From assembly GCA_964535315.1 (NCBI GenBank), contig CAZHTS010000029.1, positions 1-53,799 on the forward strand: a stretch of DNA of 53,799 nt, given 5' to 3'. A program made the translations under genes and the position numbers. The notes below the pieces were generated by a model. It did not search any database. It was not told the origin of the DNA and worked only from the letters and a program-made list of their open reading frames with translations. Position 1 is the stretch's first letter. Every line of letters starts with the position of its first letter. This DNA is from CAZHTS01 sp964535315. GTDB lineage: Bacteria; Chloroflexota; Anaerolineae; Anaerolineales; Anaerolineaceae. Below, piece by piece: positions 8,058 through 16,293 of this stretch.

Positions 8058-9416
8058 ATGAAACGTGTCTTAATCGTAGATGATGCTCTCGATTTTGGGC
8101 GGATGCTTCAGGCGGCGGTTATGACGGTCGATCCCAACCTGGCGTGCGTCGTGGTGCCATCGGCGGAAGAGGCGTTGTTGGAAACGGTGCGTCGCCCGGC
8201 GGATTTGTTGGTAACCGATGTGCGTTTGCCGGGGATGTCTGGGTTGGATCTGGTGCGCAAGATGCGTACCCGCAATGCCACGGTCAAAGTGATCATTGTC
8301 TCGGGGATCGGCGATGCGCGCGTGAAACAACAGATCCAGGATAGCAACCCGGATCGTTATTTCCGCAAGCCGGTGGATATCACGCCTTTCCTGGATGCGG
8401 TCAAGGAATGCCTGGGGTACGCCGCGCCGGCCGCAAAAGCTGAGCCCGAAGTTGAGGTGGCGGCTGCTCCACAGGAAGAGGCGCCGCCGGAAGAGCGCTC
8501 ATCTTCTGAACTGATTTCCGATGTCATTGCCGGATTACGTAAGTCTTTGGGCGCTCAGGCGGTGTTATTGCTGGATGACCGCGGGCGGATCATGGTGCAG
8601 GCCGGGGATTTGCCCGAGAAAGCGTTGGATGGCGAGTGGTCCGGGCCGTTGCTGGCTTCGGTGAGCGCCAGCGCCAAACTGTCGCGGTTGATGGGGGCCG
8701 ACGTGCCCTCCACCGTGCTGGCGGCGCGCGGCAAGAGTTACGATCTTGTGCTGGCGCCGATCGGCGATTACGCCCTGGCTATTCTGCTCAAACTCAGTCG
8801 CAGTTCGCTGCGCCTGGCGATCTCGTTTGAAGAAGCGCTGGTGGTACAGCCGCAACTGGTGGTGTTATTGGAGCAAATGGGGGTGTTGCTCAAGGCGGCT
8901 GAGATGACCTCGATGGCGCCGGAGAGCGCTCTGGTGGAGCCTGAGGGAACGGTCGAGAATGAGACTGATCTTGAGGCGTTCGAGGCGTTGTTCAACAAAC
9001 CGGGCGGTGGCAGTAAACCCAAAACGCACAAGCGTGATGACGCCGATGCTTTCTGGAGCTCTCTGATGGAAACCAAGGGTAAGGCAGGCGGCGAAGGGGA
9101 GGGGTTGAGTTACGAACAGGCCACCAGCCTGGGACTGGCGCCCGAGACCGAGGCACCTGCCCCAGCTGCACCGGTCTCCAAAAAGGCTGCCGCCGCGGCG
9201 CCCCAACCCGTGGAAGAGGAAAAGACGGTCGATCTCGACAGCCTGGAAGCTTTGCTAAAGCAGGCCGGCGCCGAAAAACCGGCCCAACAGGTAGACGCCA
9301 GCACGTTCTGGGATTCGGCCACTGAGGTCAAGACCAAAATCAGCGGCAACCCGGATATGTTAACCTACGAAGAGGCGATGCGCCTGGGCCTGGCGCCCGG
9401 TTCCGAGGAGAGTTAG
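8058..9416 (+). CDS. Response regulator with roadblock-like middle domain and duplicated C-terminal module
   Basis: A 452-residue protein. Residues 1-120 are a receiver domain with all key residues: acidic pair D8/D9, phosphoacceptor D54 (VTDVRLPGMSG), S81 and K103 (FRKPVD). After an Ala/Glu/Pro-rich linker, residues about 150-275 (from SELISDVIAGLRKSLGAQ) have the length and pattern of a roadblock/LC7 or GAF-like sensory fold; I infer this only from pattern. The last 150 residues hold two copies of a module: LEALF or LEALL, then DAxxFW or DASTFW, then LSYEQATSLGLAP or LTYEEAMRLGLAP. There is no DNA-binding or enzymatic output domain. It stands alone between the ABC ATPase and a tRNA gene, with no kinase beside it. 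Confidence 0.8.
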   Translation: MKRVLIVDDALDFGRMLQAAVMTVDPNLACVVVPSAEEALLETVRRPADLLVTDVRLPGMSGLDLVRKMRTRNATVKVIIVSGIGDARVKQQIQDSNPDRYFRKPVDITPFLDAVKECLGYAAPAAKAEPEVEVAAAPQEEAPPEERSSSELISDVIAGLRKSLGAQAVLLLDDRGRIMVQAGDLPEKALDGEWSGPLLASVSASAKLSRLMGADVPSTVLAARGKSYDLVLAPIGDYALAILLKLSRSSLRLAISFEEALVVQPQLVVLLEQMGVLLKAAEMTSMAPESALVEPEGTVENETDLEAFEALFNKPGGGSKPKTHKRDDADAFWSSLMETKGKAGGEGEGLSYEQATSLGLAPETEAPAPAAPVSKKAAAAAPQPVEEEKTVDLDSLEALLKQAGAEKPAQQVDASTFWDSATEVKTKISGNPDMLTYEEAMRLGLAPGSEES

Positions 9417-9481
9417 CCGTCGCCGGAAGGTTTCAATCTGAAAGTGAAGGTTTATCAGGTCTTCGCAAGGCGGGTATCTTG

Positions 9482-9490
9482 TGCTAAAAT
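9482..9490 (+). promoter_or_regulatory. Extended -10 element before tRNA-Gln
   Basis: TGC followed by TAAAAT (9485-9490) forms an extended -10 that ends 14 bases before the first base of the tRNA. A matching -35 is weak. Confidence 0.5.
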
Positions 9491-9504
9491 AGTACCCACG
9501 TCAC

Positions 9505-9575
9505 TGGGGCGTAGTGCAACGGCAGCACACCAGACTTTGGATCTGTGGATCTTGGTTCGAATCCGAGCGCCCCAG
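9505..9575 (+). tRNA. tRNA-Gln (anticodon TTG)
   Basis: The acceptor stem TGGGGCG (9505-9511) pairs perfectly with CGCCCCA (9568-9574). The D stem is GTGC/GCAC (9514-9517, 9525-9528). The anticodon loop CTTTGGA (9535-9541) gives TTG at 9537-9539, reading CAA and probably CAG glutamine codons. The T arm is CTTGG, loop TTCGAAT, CCGAG. The U1 start base and G discriminator are usual for tRNA-Gln. The outermost anticodon-stem pair (C9530 with T9546) is mismatched, a minor oddity. The CCA end is not encoded (GCCT follows), so it must be added after transcription. Confidence 0.95.
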
Positions 9576-9635
9576 CCTACTTTTTCAAAACGTGTTTTGA
9601 ATACGGCCCAGCCCAGGCTGGCCAGTGCGTCTTCG

Positions 9636-9668
9636 ACGGGCTTTGCGGCTGTGCAAGGCTCGTTTTTT
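9636..9668 (+). terminator. Rho-independent terminator between tRNA-Gln and glmU
   Basis: ACGGGCTTTGC (9636-9646) pairs with GCAAGGCTCGT (9653-9663), with two G-T pairs and a 6-nt loop, then T at 9663-9668. It ends 27 bases before glmU, so glmU needs readthrough or a promoter inside this short stretch. Confidence 0.8.
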
Positions 9669-9695
9669 ATTCTTTAGCTTTCGAGGAGCAAGTCT

Positions 9696-11054
9696 ATGAC
9701 GATTACAACGATTATCCTGGCTGCGGGCCAGGGGACGCGCATGAAATCTGCTTTGCCGAAGGTGCTGCACCAACTGGCCCGCCGGCCTCTGGTCGATTAT
9801 TCTTTGCGGGCGGCGGCGGCCATCAGCGACGAACTGCCGGTGGTGGTGGTGGGACACGGCGCCGACGCCGTGCGTCAGTTTGTGGGCCAACGGGCGCGCT
9901 TTGCCCTGCAGGAGCAACAGCTTGGCACCGGACATGCGCTGTTGAGCTGCGAGCCTGTGTTGAAGGGGCAAAGTGGGTTGGCGCTGGTCATCAGCGCCGA
10001 TATGCCTTTGCTGACCGTCGACACGCTCACGCGCCTGGTGGCGACGCAGCAGGCCAATTCGGGGCCGGTTTCGATGCTGACGGTACGGATGAGCGACTCG
10101 CATGGCTTTGGGCGTGTGGTGCGCGCCGCCGATGGATCGGTGGCGGCAATTGTGGAAGAGGCGCAGGCCACCCCGGAGCAGTTGGCGATCGATGAACTCA
10201 ACGTTGGCGCTTATTGCCTGTCGTTGGATTGGGTGTGGCAGGCGCTGCGCCGCGTGCCGCTTTCGCCCAAGGGCGAGTATTATCTGACCGATGTGGTCGG
10301 GATTGCGGTGGCGGACGGGCTCAAGGTGCAGGCGGTGGTGTTGGACGACGCCCGCGAGGCGATTGGCATCAACACCCGCGTTCATCTGGCGGAGGCTGAG
10401 GAGGTGCTGCGCAGGCGCATCAACACTGCCTGGATGCTGGCGGGGGTGACGCTGATCGACCCGCATACCACCTATATCGAGCCGGACGTGGTCATCGGAC
10501 AGGACACGGTCATCTGGCCGAACACCTATCTGCGCGGTAAGAGCCGTATCGGGCAGGGCTGCACCATCGGCCCCAACACCCTCATGCTGGACACCCAGGT
10601 AGGCGACCGCTGTGAATTGCTGGCCTCGGTAATGGAGGGGGCGGTGATTGAGGATGAGGTTACGATGGGGCCGTTTGCCCGCCTGCGCAGCGGGGCGCAT
10701 CTGGGCAAGGGCGTCCATATGGGGAACTTTGGCGAGGTGAAGAGTTCGTACCTGGGGGCAGGGGTCAAGATGGGCCATTTCTCGTATATCGGCAATGCCA
10801 CCATCGGTGAGAATGTTAACATCGGCGCCGGGACGATCACCTGCAATTACGACGGTGAGAAGAAGCACCCGACGGTGATTGAAAAAGATGTATTCATCGG
10901 CAGCGACACGATGCTGGTGGCGCCGGTGAAGATCGGTGAAGCGGCGCGCACCGGGGCGGGTGCGGTGGTCACCCGCGATGTGCCCCCCGGCGAGGTGGTG
11001 GTGGGGGTGCCGGCGCGGCCGCTGCGCAGGAAGAAAAAGGAAGACGGTGAGTAA
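9696..11054 (+). CDS. glmU: Bifunctional GlmU: UDP-GlcNAc pyrophosphorylase / GlcN-1-P acetyltransferase
   Basis: A cytoplasmic enzyme of 452 residues that makes UDP-N-acetylglucosamine for cell-wall and glycan synthesis. The N-terminal half is the uridylyltransferase, with LAAGQGTRMKSALPKVLHQ near residues 7-25. The C-terminal half, from about residue 250, is a left-handed beta-helix of hexapeptide repeats, with the conserved KSSYLGAGVKMGHFSYIGNA and GAGTITCNYDGEKKH for acetyl-CoA binding and catalysis. The length fits the family (about 450). GAGGAGC precedes the ATG. It overlaps the next gene by 8 bases. Confidence 0.96.
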   Translation: MTITTIILAAGQGTRMKSALPKVLHQLARRPLVDYSLRAAAAISDELPVVVVGHGADAVRQFVGQRARFALQEQQLGTGHALLSCEPVLKGQSGLALVISADMPLLTVDTLTRLVATQQANSGPVSMLTVRMSDSHGFGRVVRAADGSVAAIVEEAQATPEQLAIDELNVGAYCLSLDWVWQALRRVPLSPKGEYYLTDVVGIAVADGLKVQAVVLDDAREAIGINTRVHLAEAEEVLRRRINTAWMLAGVTLIDPHTTYIEPDVVIGQDTVIWPNTYLRGKSRIGQGCTIGPNTLMLDTQVGDRCELLASVMEGAVIEDEVTMGPFARLRSGAHLGKGVHMGNFGEVKSSYLGAGVKMGHFSYIGNATIGENVNIGAGTITCNYDGEKKHPTVIEKDVFIGSDTMLVAPVKIGEAARTGAGAVVTRDVPPGEVVVGVPARPLRRKKKEDGE

Positions 11055-12327
11055 CGAGACATTGTGGGCGTTGCTGGCGATTCTGCTGGTGCTGGATGGA
11101 TTGATCGCCGTGACCCGTGCCAGCCTGCTGCTGGCGCGCCAGCCCTACCTGCTCACGCTTGAAGAACACGATCCCGAGACGGTGGGCCGCACCCAGCGCC
11201 TGCTGGAAAATCCGCGCCTGCGCAGCACACTGCGTCTGGCGGCCTTCCTGGTGCACAGCCTGCTGGTGGTGGTGGTCTGGAATCTGTTCGCCGTCCTGAC
11301 CGGCTGGTCGCTCAACCTGGCTTTGCTGCTGGTGGGGGTGACGCTGGTGGTGCTGCTGGTATCGAGCCTTGAGTTCTTTCTCGAAGGGCGTATCCTGGTG
11401 CAGACCGAGGCCTGGGCAGTGCGCCTGACCTGGTTTGGGCGGCTGCTGGTGTTTTTCTTTCGCCCGCTGGTCGCGTTGCTGACCCTGTTGATGGGCCCGC
11501 CGGAAGTGCTCCAATACCGCCTCAGCCCGGTGACGGAAGACGAACTGAAAGATTGGGTCGAGGCCGGGCCGGCAGAGGGCGACCTGGAAAAAGGCGAACG
11601 CAAGATGATTTATTCCATCTTCCAGTTCGGCGATACGCTATGCCGCGAGATCATGGTGCCGCGCATGGACATCTTCTCGCTGGATGCCAACACGTCGCTG
11701 GCCGAGGCGGTGCGCGGGTTGTCCGAATCCGGGCATTCGCGCGTGCCGATATACGAGGAGACGATTGATAACATCGTCGGCATCCTGTACGCCAAGGATT
11801 TGCTGCACGTCTGGTATGAGGGCGAAGGGCAGACCAACGTGCGCAGGTTCCTGCGCCCGGCCTATTTCGTGCCGGAAGCCAAGAAAGTGGACGATTTATT
11901 GAGCGAGATGCAGTCCCGCCGGGTGCACCTGGCGGTGGTGGTGGACGAGTACGGCGGTGTGGCCGGGCTGGTGACGTTGGAAGACATCGTGGAAGAGATC
12001 ATCGGCGAGATTCGCGATGAGTACGATCAGAGCGAAGAATTGCTCTATCAGGCGGTGGGGGCAGACGAATACATCTTTCAGGGCCGGATCGATCTGGAAG
12101 ACTTTAACGAATTAACCGGTACACACCTGACGCGCGAGGTCGCTGACACGTTGGGGGGCTGGATTTATGGGCAAATTGGGCGCGTGCCCACCGGCGGCGA
12201 GCAGGTGCGCGCCGAGGACTGGCTCCTGACGGTTGAACTGGTGGCCGGACGGCGCATTCGCAAGGTGCACGCCCTGCGCCAGCCGCTGCTTGAGCGCGAG
12301 GAGGAAGACGAAGATGGTGTTGAATGA
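11047..12327 (+). CDS. CNNM/CorC-type membrane protein with CBS pair (hemolysin family)
   Basis: A 426-residue membrane protein starting at a GTG that overlaps the glmU stop by 8 bases. Residues 1-145 hold a DUF21/CNNM-like membrane domain with about four hydrophobic segments, ending GPPEVLQYRLSP. A paired CBS domain follows: REIMVPRMDIFSLD in the first, and VVVDEYGGVAGLVTLEDI in the second. The last 80 residues are a CorC_HlyC domain (DEYIFQGRIDLEDFNEL). The family is linked to divalent cation, chiefly Mg2+, efflux or homeostasis; 'hemolysin' is a legacy name. It is translationally coupled to glmU and cdd. Confidence 0.9.
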   Translation: MSNETLWALLAILLVLDGLIAVTRASLLLARQPYLLTLEEHDPETVGRTQRLLENPRLRSTLRLAAFLVHSLLVVVVWNLFAVLTGWSLNLALLLVGVTLVVLLVSSLEFFLEGRILVQTEAWAVRLTWFGRLLVFFFRPLVALLTLLMGPPEVLQYRLSPVTEDELKDWVEAGPAEGDLEKGERKMIYSIFQFGDTLCREIMVPRMDIFSLDANTSLAEAVRGLSESGHSRVPIYEETIDNIVGILYAKDLLHVWYEGEGQTNVRRFLRPAYFVPEAKKVDDLLSEMQSRRVHLAVVVDEYGGVAGLVTLEDIVEEIIGEIRDEYDQSEELLYQAVGADEYIFQGRIDLEDFNELTGTHLTREVADTLGGWIYGQIGRVPTGGEQVRAEDWLLTVELVAGRRIRKVHALRQPLLEREEEDEDGVE

Positions 12328-12724
12328 TGAAGCGCGTCGCCAGCTGGTGGAGACTGCCTGCCAGGCGCAGCGTTGGGCGTACGCCCCGTATTCAAAATAT
12401 CAGGTAGGGGCGGCGCTGCTGGCCGCCTCGGGCAAGGTTTATGACGGCGCCAACGTGGAAAACGCCGTTTACCCATTGGGACTGTGCGCCGAGCGGGTGG
12501 CGGCGGTCAAGGCGGTTTCGCAGGGCGAACGTGCTTTTTATGCGCTGGCGGTGGTGACAAATAACGGCGTCGCGCCGTGTGGGGCGTGCCGGCAGGTGCT
12601 CTCTGAGTTTGGCGCCGATATGTTGATTTTAATTGCCGATACGGGCGGGCGCATCTTGCAGGAAACCACGCTTGGGGCGCTGCTGCCCAATGTGTTTGGC
12701 TCGCAGGATCTGATCACGGGTTGA
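12314..12724 (+). CDS. cdd: Cytidine deaminase
   Basis: A 136-residue enzyme that deaminates cytidine and deoxycytidine to uridine forms (pyrimidine salvage). The active-site segment is GANVENAVYPLGLCAERVA, with the zinc-ligand Cys and the proton-shuttle Glu, and the second zinc motif is PCGACRQVL. The N-terminal YAPYSKYQVGAALL is also typical. Its size matches the homotetrameric class. The ATG at 12314 is inside the previous gene's end (14-base overlap) with GAGGAAGACGAAG upstream. Confidence 0.95.
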   Translation: MVLNDEARRQLVETACQAQRWAYAPYSKYQVGAALLAASGKVYDGANVENAVYPLGLCAERVAAVKAVSQGERAFYALAVVTNNGVAPCGACRQVLSEFGADMLILIADTGGRILQETTLGALLPNVFGSQDLITG

Positions 12725-12725
12725 G

Positions 12726-13511
12726 ATGCAGGACGGCGAGCGCGTTCTACGGGTAGAGGCGATTGTGCTGCGTCACAGCGATTGGGGCGAGGCCGACCGG
12801 CTGTTGACGCTTTACAGCCGCGAGCGCGGCAAATTGCGTTGTGTGGCCAAGGGCGTCCGCCGGCTGCATTCGCGCAAGGCCGGGCACCTGGAGCCGTTTA
12901 CCCGCGTGGCGCTGCTGCTGGCGCGCGGCCGTGAGATGTGGATCGTTACCCAGGCGGAAACGGTCGAGGCGTATCTGGCGCTGCGCGACGATTTGTTGCG
13001 CACCGGTTACGCCGCCTATGTGATCGAACTACTCGATCGTTTTACTTACGAGGAGGGCGAGAACCGCGGGTTGTACCACCTGGTCAGCGAAACGTTACGA
13101 CGCATCAACGAAGGGGTGGACGCCTTTTTGACGGTGCGCCATTACGAACTGCGTTTGCTGGATGTGCTCGGTTTTCGCCCGGAGTTGTTTCACTGCGTAA
13201 ACTGCGGGCGCACCATTCAGGCGGAGGAGCAGTTCTTCTCGGCCTTACAGGGCGGGGTGTTGTGCCCACATTGCGGTGTGGATGTGGCCGGGGCGCGCCC
13301 AATTTCCCTGCTGGCGCTCAAATTTCTGCGTCATTATCAGCGCAGTTCGTTTGCCGAGGCCAGCCGGGCGCAGATTGCCCCGGCTGTGCAGCAGGAGATG
13401 GAAACGCTGTTACAGTTTTATCTGACTTATTTGCTCGAGCGCGGTCTGAACAGCCCGGATTTCTTGCGCCTGGTGCGCCGCCAGGGAGGGGAATCTCCTC
13501 AGGTGGGCTGA
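12726..13511 (+). CDS. recO: DNA repair protein RecO
   Basis: A 261-residue recombination mediator that helps load RecA on SSB-coated DNA in the RecF pathway. The N-terminal OB fold starts VLRVEAIVLRHSDWGEADRLL, followed by LYSRERGKLRCVAKGVRR, both typical. A zinc finger with two CxxC pairs is at CVNCG and CPHCG (near residues 157-183), followed by the helical C-terminus. One base separates it from the cdd stop. It is the last gene of the plus-strand run, converging on the DedA gene with 19 bases between stops and no clear terminator. Confidence 0.93.
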   Translation: MQDGERVLRVEAIVLRHSDWGEADRLLTLYSRERGKLRCVAKGVRRLHSRKAGHLEPFTRVALLLARGREMWIVTQAETVEAYLALRDDLLRTGYAAYVIELLDRFTYEEGENRGLYHLVSETLRRINEGVDAFLTVRHYELRLLDVLGFRPELFHCVNCGRTIQAEEQFFSALQGGVLCPHCGVDVAGARPISLLALKFLRHYQRSSFAEASRAQIAPAVQQEMETLLQFYLTYLLERGLNSPDFLRLVRRQGGESPQVG

Positions 13512-13530
13512 TGGCGACACAAAAGAGGGG

Positions 13531-14196
13531 TCAGCCGCCTTCCTGGATGGGGCTGACGGCGGCAATGAGCGGCTCGGTCGCCTCTTCTTCTGGTACCGGG
13601 GCCGGCGCTTTTTGGCGCGAACGTAAGAGCAGCCACAGGCCCATGCCCGCTGCTGCCGCGCCGGCGATGAAGCCGCTGAAGTTGCCGATAAACTCGTTGA
13701 CCAGTTCCCACTGGCTGCCGAAGGCGTAGCCCAGGCCGCCATAAATGGCGATCCACAGCGTCTCGCCGGTCAGGGAAAACAGTAAAAACTTGTTGAAGCG
13801 GTAACGGCTGCTGCCGGCGATCAGGGTGATGGGGAAGGCCAGGGCGGTGAGCAGCCAGCGGGTGAGGAAGATGGCGATGCCGCCGCGCTGTTCAAAGAGC
13901 AGGCGCGCCTTCTGCCAGGGTGCGGTGTGACCGAAGCGTTTTTCCAGGGCGCTGTTGGCAAAATAACCGACACTGTACAGGGTCAGGTCGCCGCCGACCG
14001 CGCCAATCAACCCCAACAGCGGGGTGCTGTAGCCGTCCAGCACGTCCTGGCGCACGAACGCCCCGGAGGCGATGACGATCAGGGTGCACGGCAGCGGAAG
14101 ACCCAACGCGCCGGCCAGCAGCAGGGCGAAGATCACCGGCGAGCCGTAACTGCCGATCCAGCCCAGAATCAGGGTGCCGAGGTCTTGTTGCGTCAT
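13531..14196 (-). CDS. DedA family membrane protein
   Basis: A 221-residue polytopic membrane protein of the DedA/SNARE-associated (VTT) family, whose characterised members move or flip phospholipids or support envelope homeostasis. Family features: the early hydrophobic stretch with GLPLPCTLIVIASGAF, then GAVGGDLTLYSVGYF, and the helix-breaking TRWLLTALAFPITLIAGSSRY, which has the conserved arginine and glycine/proline pattern. The Pro/Glu-rich cytoplasmic tail is not conserved. The start ATG overlaps the upstream gene's stop (ATGA, 14193-14196), so the two are translationally coupled. Confidence 0.88.
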   Translation of the reverse strand: MTQQDLGTLILGWIGSYGSPVIFALLLAGALGLPLPCTLIVIASGAFVRQDVLDGYSTPLLGLIGAVGGDLTLYSVGYFANSALEKRFGHTAPWQKARLLFEQRGGIAIFLTRWLLTALAFPITLIAGSSRYRFNKFLLFSLTGETLWIAIYGGLGYAFGSQWELVNEFIGNFSGFIAGAAAAGMGLWLLLRSRQKAPAPVPEEEATEPLIAAVSPIQEGG

Positions 14197-14819
14197 GGTT
14201 GCTGCGCCTTATGGGCATCCACGGCTTTTTCAATATCCCTGGCCAGCGCCTTCCATCCGCCGGGGTAATCGACGGCGTTGCCCAGGTAGCGCAGGGGCAG
14301 AAATGCGTTTTTCTCCATAGGAATGCCAATCTCTTTGCAAATGGTCTCGGTTGGAACGCCGGTGCTGTTGGCGATGTATTGCACCGTCATCCAATCCTGT
14401 ATGTGGCCCTCCAGCAGACCGGTCGCCACCGGGTTGGCCCGGTAGTTGCGGATGGCCTCCTGAAGTTTGGCGATGATTTCCAACTGGCCGTCGCTGGTCT
14501 GCATGTGCATATGGGCGTTCAGACGGTCGAGTGACATCATGCTGGTTTCAATCCGCTCCGGCACCCCCAGCGTTTCCATCAGGTATTTTTGAGGGACGCC
14601 GTAGGCGACGGCGACATAGCGAATGGACATCCACGGGCGGATCAGGTCGAGGGAGGGGTTGCCGTCGATGAAGTTGTTTTGTCGGGCGTATTCGCTCTCG
14701 CGGTAGTTGTTGTACATGCCGACGCCGCGCGGGATCATGACGGTCACGCCCACGACGAGCAAGACGACGGCCAGGATTTGGATCTTCGAGATCGATTTGA
14801 GTTTCTGTAGCAGGTTCAT
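14193..14819 (-). CDS. Membrane-anchored protein with duplicated W-M-S/T motif domain
   Basis: A 208-residue protein with an N-terminal membrane helix (about residues 13-32) and a soluble remainder that is probably extracytoplasmic. It has two copies of a short helical module: IRPWMSIRYVAVAYGVP with ETLGVP, and IQDWMTVQYIANSTGVP with KEIGIP. The pattern (W-M-S/T-hydrophobic, Y-hydrophobic-A, GVP, G-hydrophobic-P) resembles the 'MTL..IA..GIP...LGLP' module found in DUF4405-type and some ferredoxin-like membrane proteins; this is from memory of pattern, not a search. There are no cysteines for metal clusters in the modules. Its tight coupling to DedA suggests a shared envelope role. Function unknown. 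Confidence 0.7.
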   Translation of the reverse strand: MNLLQKLKSISKIQILAVVLLVVGVTVMIPRGVGMYNNYRESEYARQNNFIDGNPSLDLIRPWMSIRYVAVAYGVPQKYLMETLGVPERIETSMMSLDRLNAHMHMQTSDGQLEIIAKLQEAIRNYRANPVATGLLEGHIQDWMTVQYIANSTGVPTETICKEIGIPMEKNAFLPLRYLGNAVDYPGGWKALARDIEKAVDAHKAQQP

Positions 14820-14859
14820 CTATACCGCCTCCGGGGAGAGAATCGTTTACACCGCCCGT

Positions 14860-16293
14860 TCATTTTGCGATGGGAAAGTGCATACTGATTGTACTGCCCT
14901 TACCCAATTCACTCTCCATGAGGATTGTGCCATCCTGGCCTTCGACCAGCGCTTTGGCAATGGGCAGCCCCAGCCCAAAACCCTGGGTCAGCGTGTCCTG
15001 GTTGCCGCGATAGAAACGGTTGAAGACGTTTTGCAGCGTTTCGGGCGGGATGCCGGCGCCGAAATCCTGGACGCGCACCAGCGCCTGGGCGCCCCTGGCT
15101 TCGGCCGCGAGGATGATGTCGCCGTCGGAATGCTTGAGGGCGTTATCGAGCAGGATGAGCAGCACCTGCTTGAACGCGTCGCGGTCGCCGGTGATGGCGA
15201 GTTGCTCGGGGATGTCCAGCTCGATCTGGCGCTGCGGATCGAGCTGGCGCACCTGGCGACAGACTTCTTCGGCCGCCAGGCGGATGGGAACGATCTCGTG
15301 GGCAAGGCTGCGCCCGGCGTCGGCGCGGGCCAGCACCAGCAGATCGTTGACCAGGCGAATCAGGCGGTCGCTTTCGTCGACCATGTCGTTGAGGATGTCG
15401 GCCTGTTCTTCGGCCGGCAGCGGCGGGGTGCGCTGCAGCAGCCCGAGGTTGCCGCGCAGGGTGGTGAGCGGGGTGCGCAGTTCGTGGGACACATCGGCGA
15501 CAAAATTGCGCTGCATTTCGAGCGAATGAGCGACGCGCTGGTAAGCGTCTTGCAGGTGGGTCAACATGGTGTTAAAGGTGGTGGCAAGCTGGCCGATCTC
15601 ATCCTGGCGGCCGGTGTGGCTCACCCGGCGGGTGAAATCGCGTTCGTTGCCGATGTCCTGGGCGGTCTGGGTGATGCGCTGGATGGGGCGCAGCGCCATG
15701 CCCGACAACACCCAGCCGATGCCAAAGGCGGCCAGGGTGGTGAGCAGGCTGGCGATGATCAACGTGCTGCCCAGGGTGCGCAGTGAGCGGTCGCGCTCGG
15801 TGAGCGAGCGGGCCACCTGGAGGATGTAGACCAGTTTGCCATCGGAGAGGATGGGGCGCGAGTAGATCAACAGCGGTTCCTGGTTGACGTAGCCGGTTTC
15901 CCACCATTTCTGGCGGTCTTGTACGGCCTGTAAGCCGGCGGCGCTGAACGGCAGGGCGTCTTCGCTCCTGCCGAACGGGCTGGCGACGACGTTGCCGTCG
16001 GCGTCGAGCAGGCGGACGATCTCACGTTCGGGCAGACGCTGAAAGGCGGGCTGGTTGGAGAAGGTGTCAAACGGCACCGGCGGGGGCGGCGGGCGGTGTT
16101 GGCCGAGATCCGGCGGGGCGGGGTGTTTGTCGAGGACGGCCTGGCTGAGCCCGTCGCTGCTCAGGATCAGATCGCTGCGCAGCGAGTTCAGGGTGTATCG
16201 CGATTGAATGGTATATAGCGTTGCCCCGAAGATGATCAGGGTCAGGGCCAGGATGGCGCTGTAGAACAGGGTCAGGCGCAGACGGATGGACAT
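14860..16293 (-). CDS. Two-component sensor histidine kinase
   Basis: A 477-residue membrane kinase. A membrane helix at about residues 8-28, an extracytoplasmic sensor of about 140 residues rich in proline around PPPPPVP, a second helix at about 170-197, a HAMP linker, a HisKA domain with the phosphorylated His in DVSHELRTPLTTLRGN (about residue 270), then HATPase_c with DNALKHSD (N box), DFGAGIP (G1) and GFGLGLPIAKALVE (G2). The architecture fits OmpR-linked kinases. Its start shares one base (16293) with the stop of the regulator gene, which is transcribed first. Confidence 0.94.
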   Translation of the reverse strand: MSIRLRLTLFYSAILALTLIIFGATLYTIQSRYTLNSLRSDLILSSDGLSQAVLDKHPAPPDLGQHRPPPPPVPFDTFSNQPAFQRLPEREIVRLLDADGNVVASPFGRSEDALPFSAAGLQAVQDRQKWWETGYVNQEPLLIYSRPILSDGKLVYILQVARSLTERDRSLRTLGSTLIIASLLTTLAAFGIGWVLSGMALRPIQRITQTAQDIGNERDFTRRVSHTGRQDEIGQLATTFNTMLTHLQDAYQRVAHSLEMQRNFVADVSHELRTPLTTLRGNLGLLQRTPPLPAEEQADILNDMVDESDRLIRLVNDLLVLARADAGRSLAHEIVPIRLAAEEVCRQVRQLDPQRQIELDIPEQLAITGDRDAFKQVLLILLDNALKHSDGDIILAAEARGAQALVRVQDFGAGIPPETLQNVFNRFYRGNQDTLTQGFGLGLPIAKALVEGQDGTILMESELGKGSTISMHFPIAK

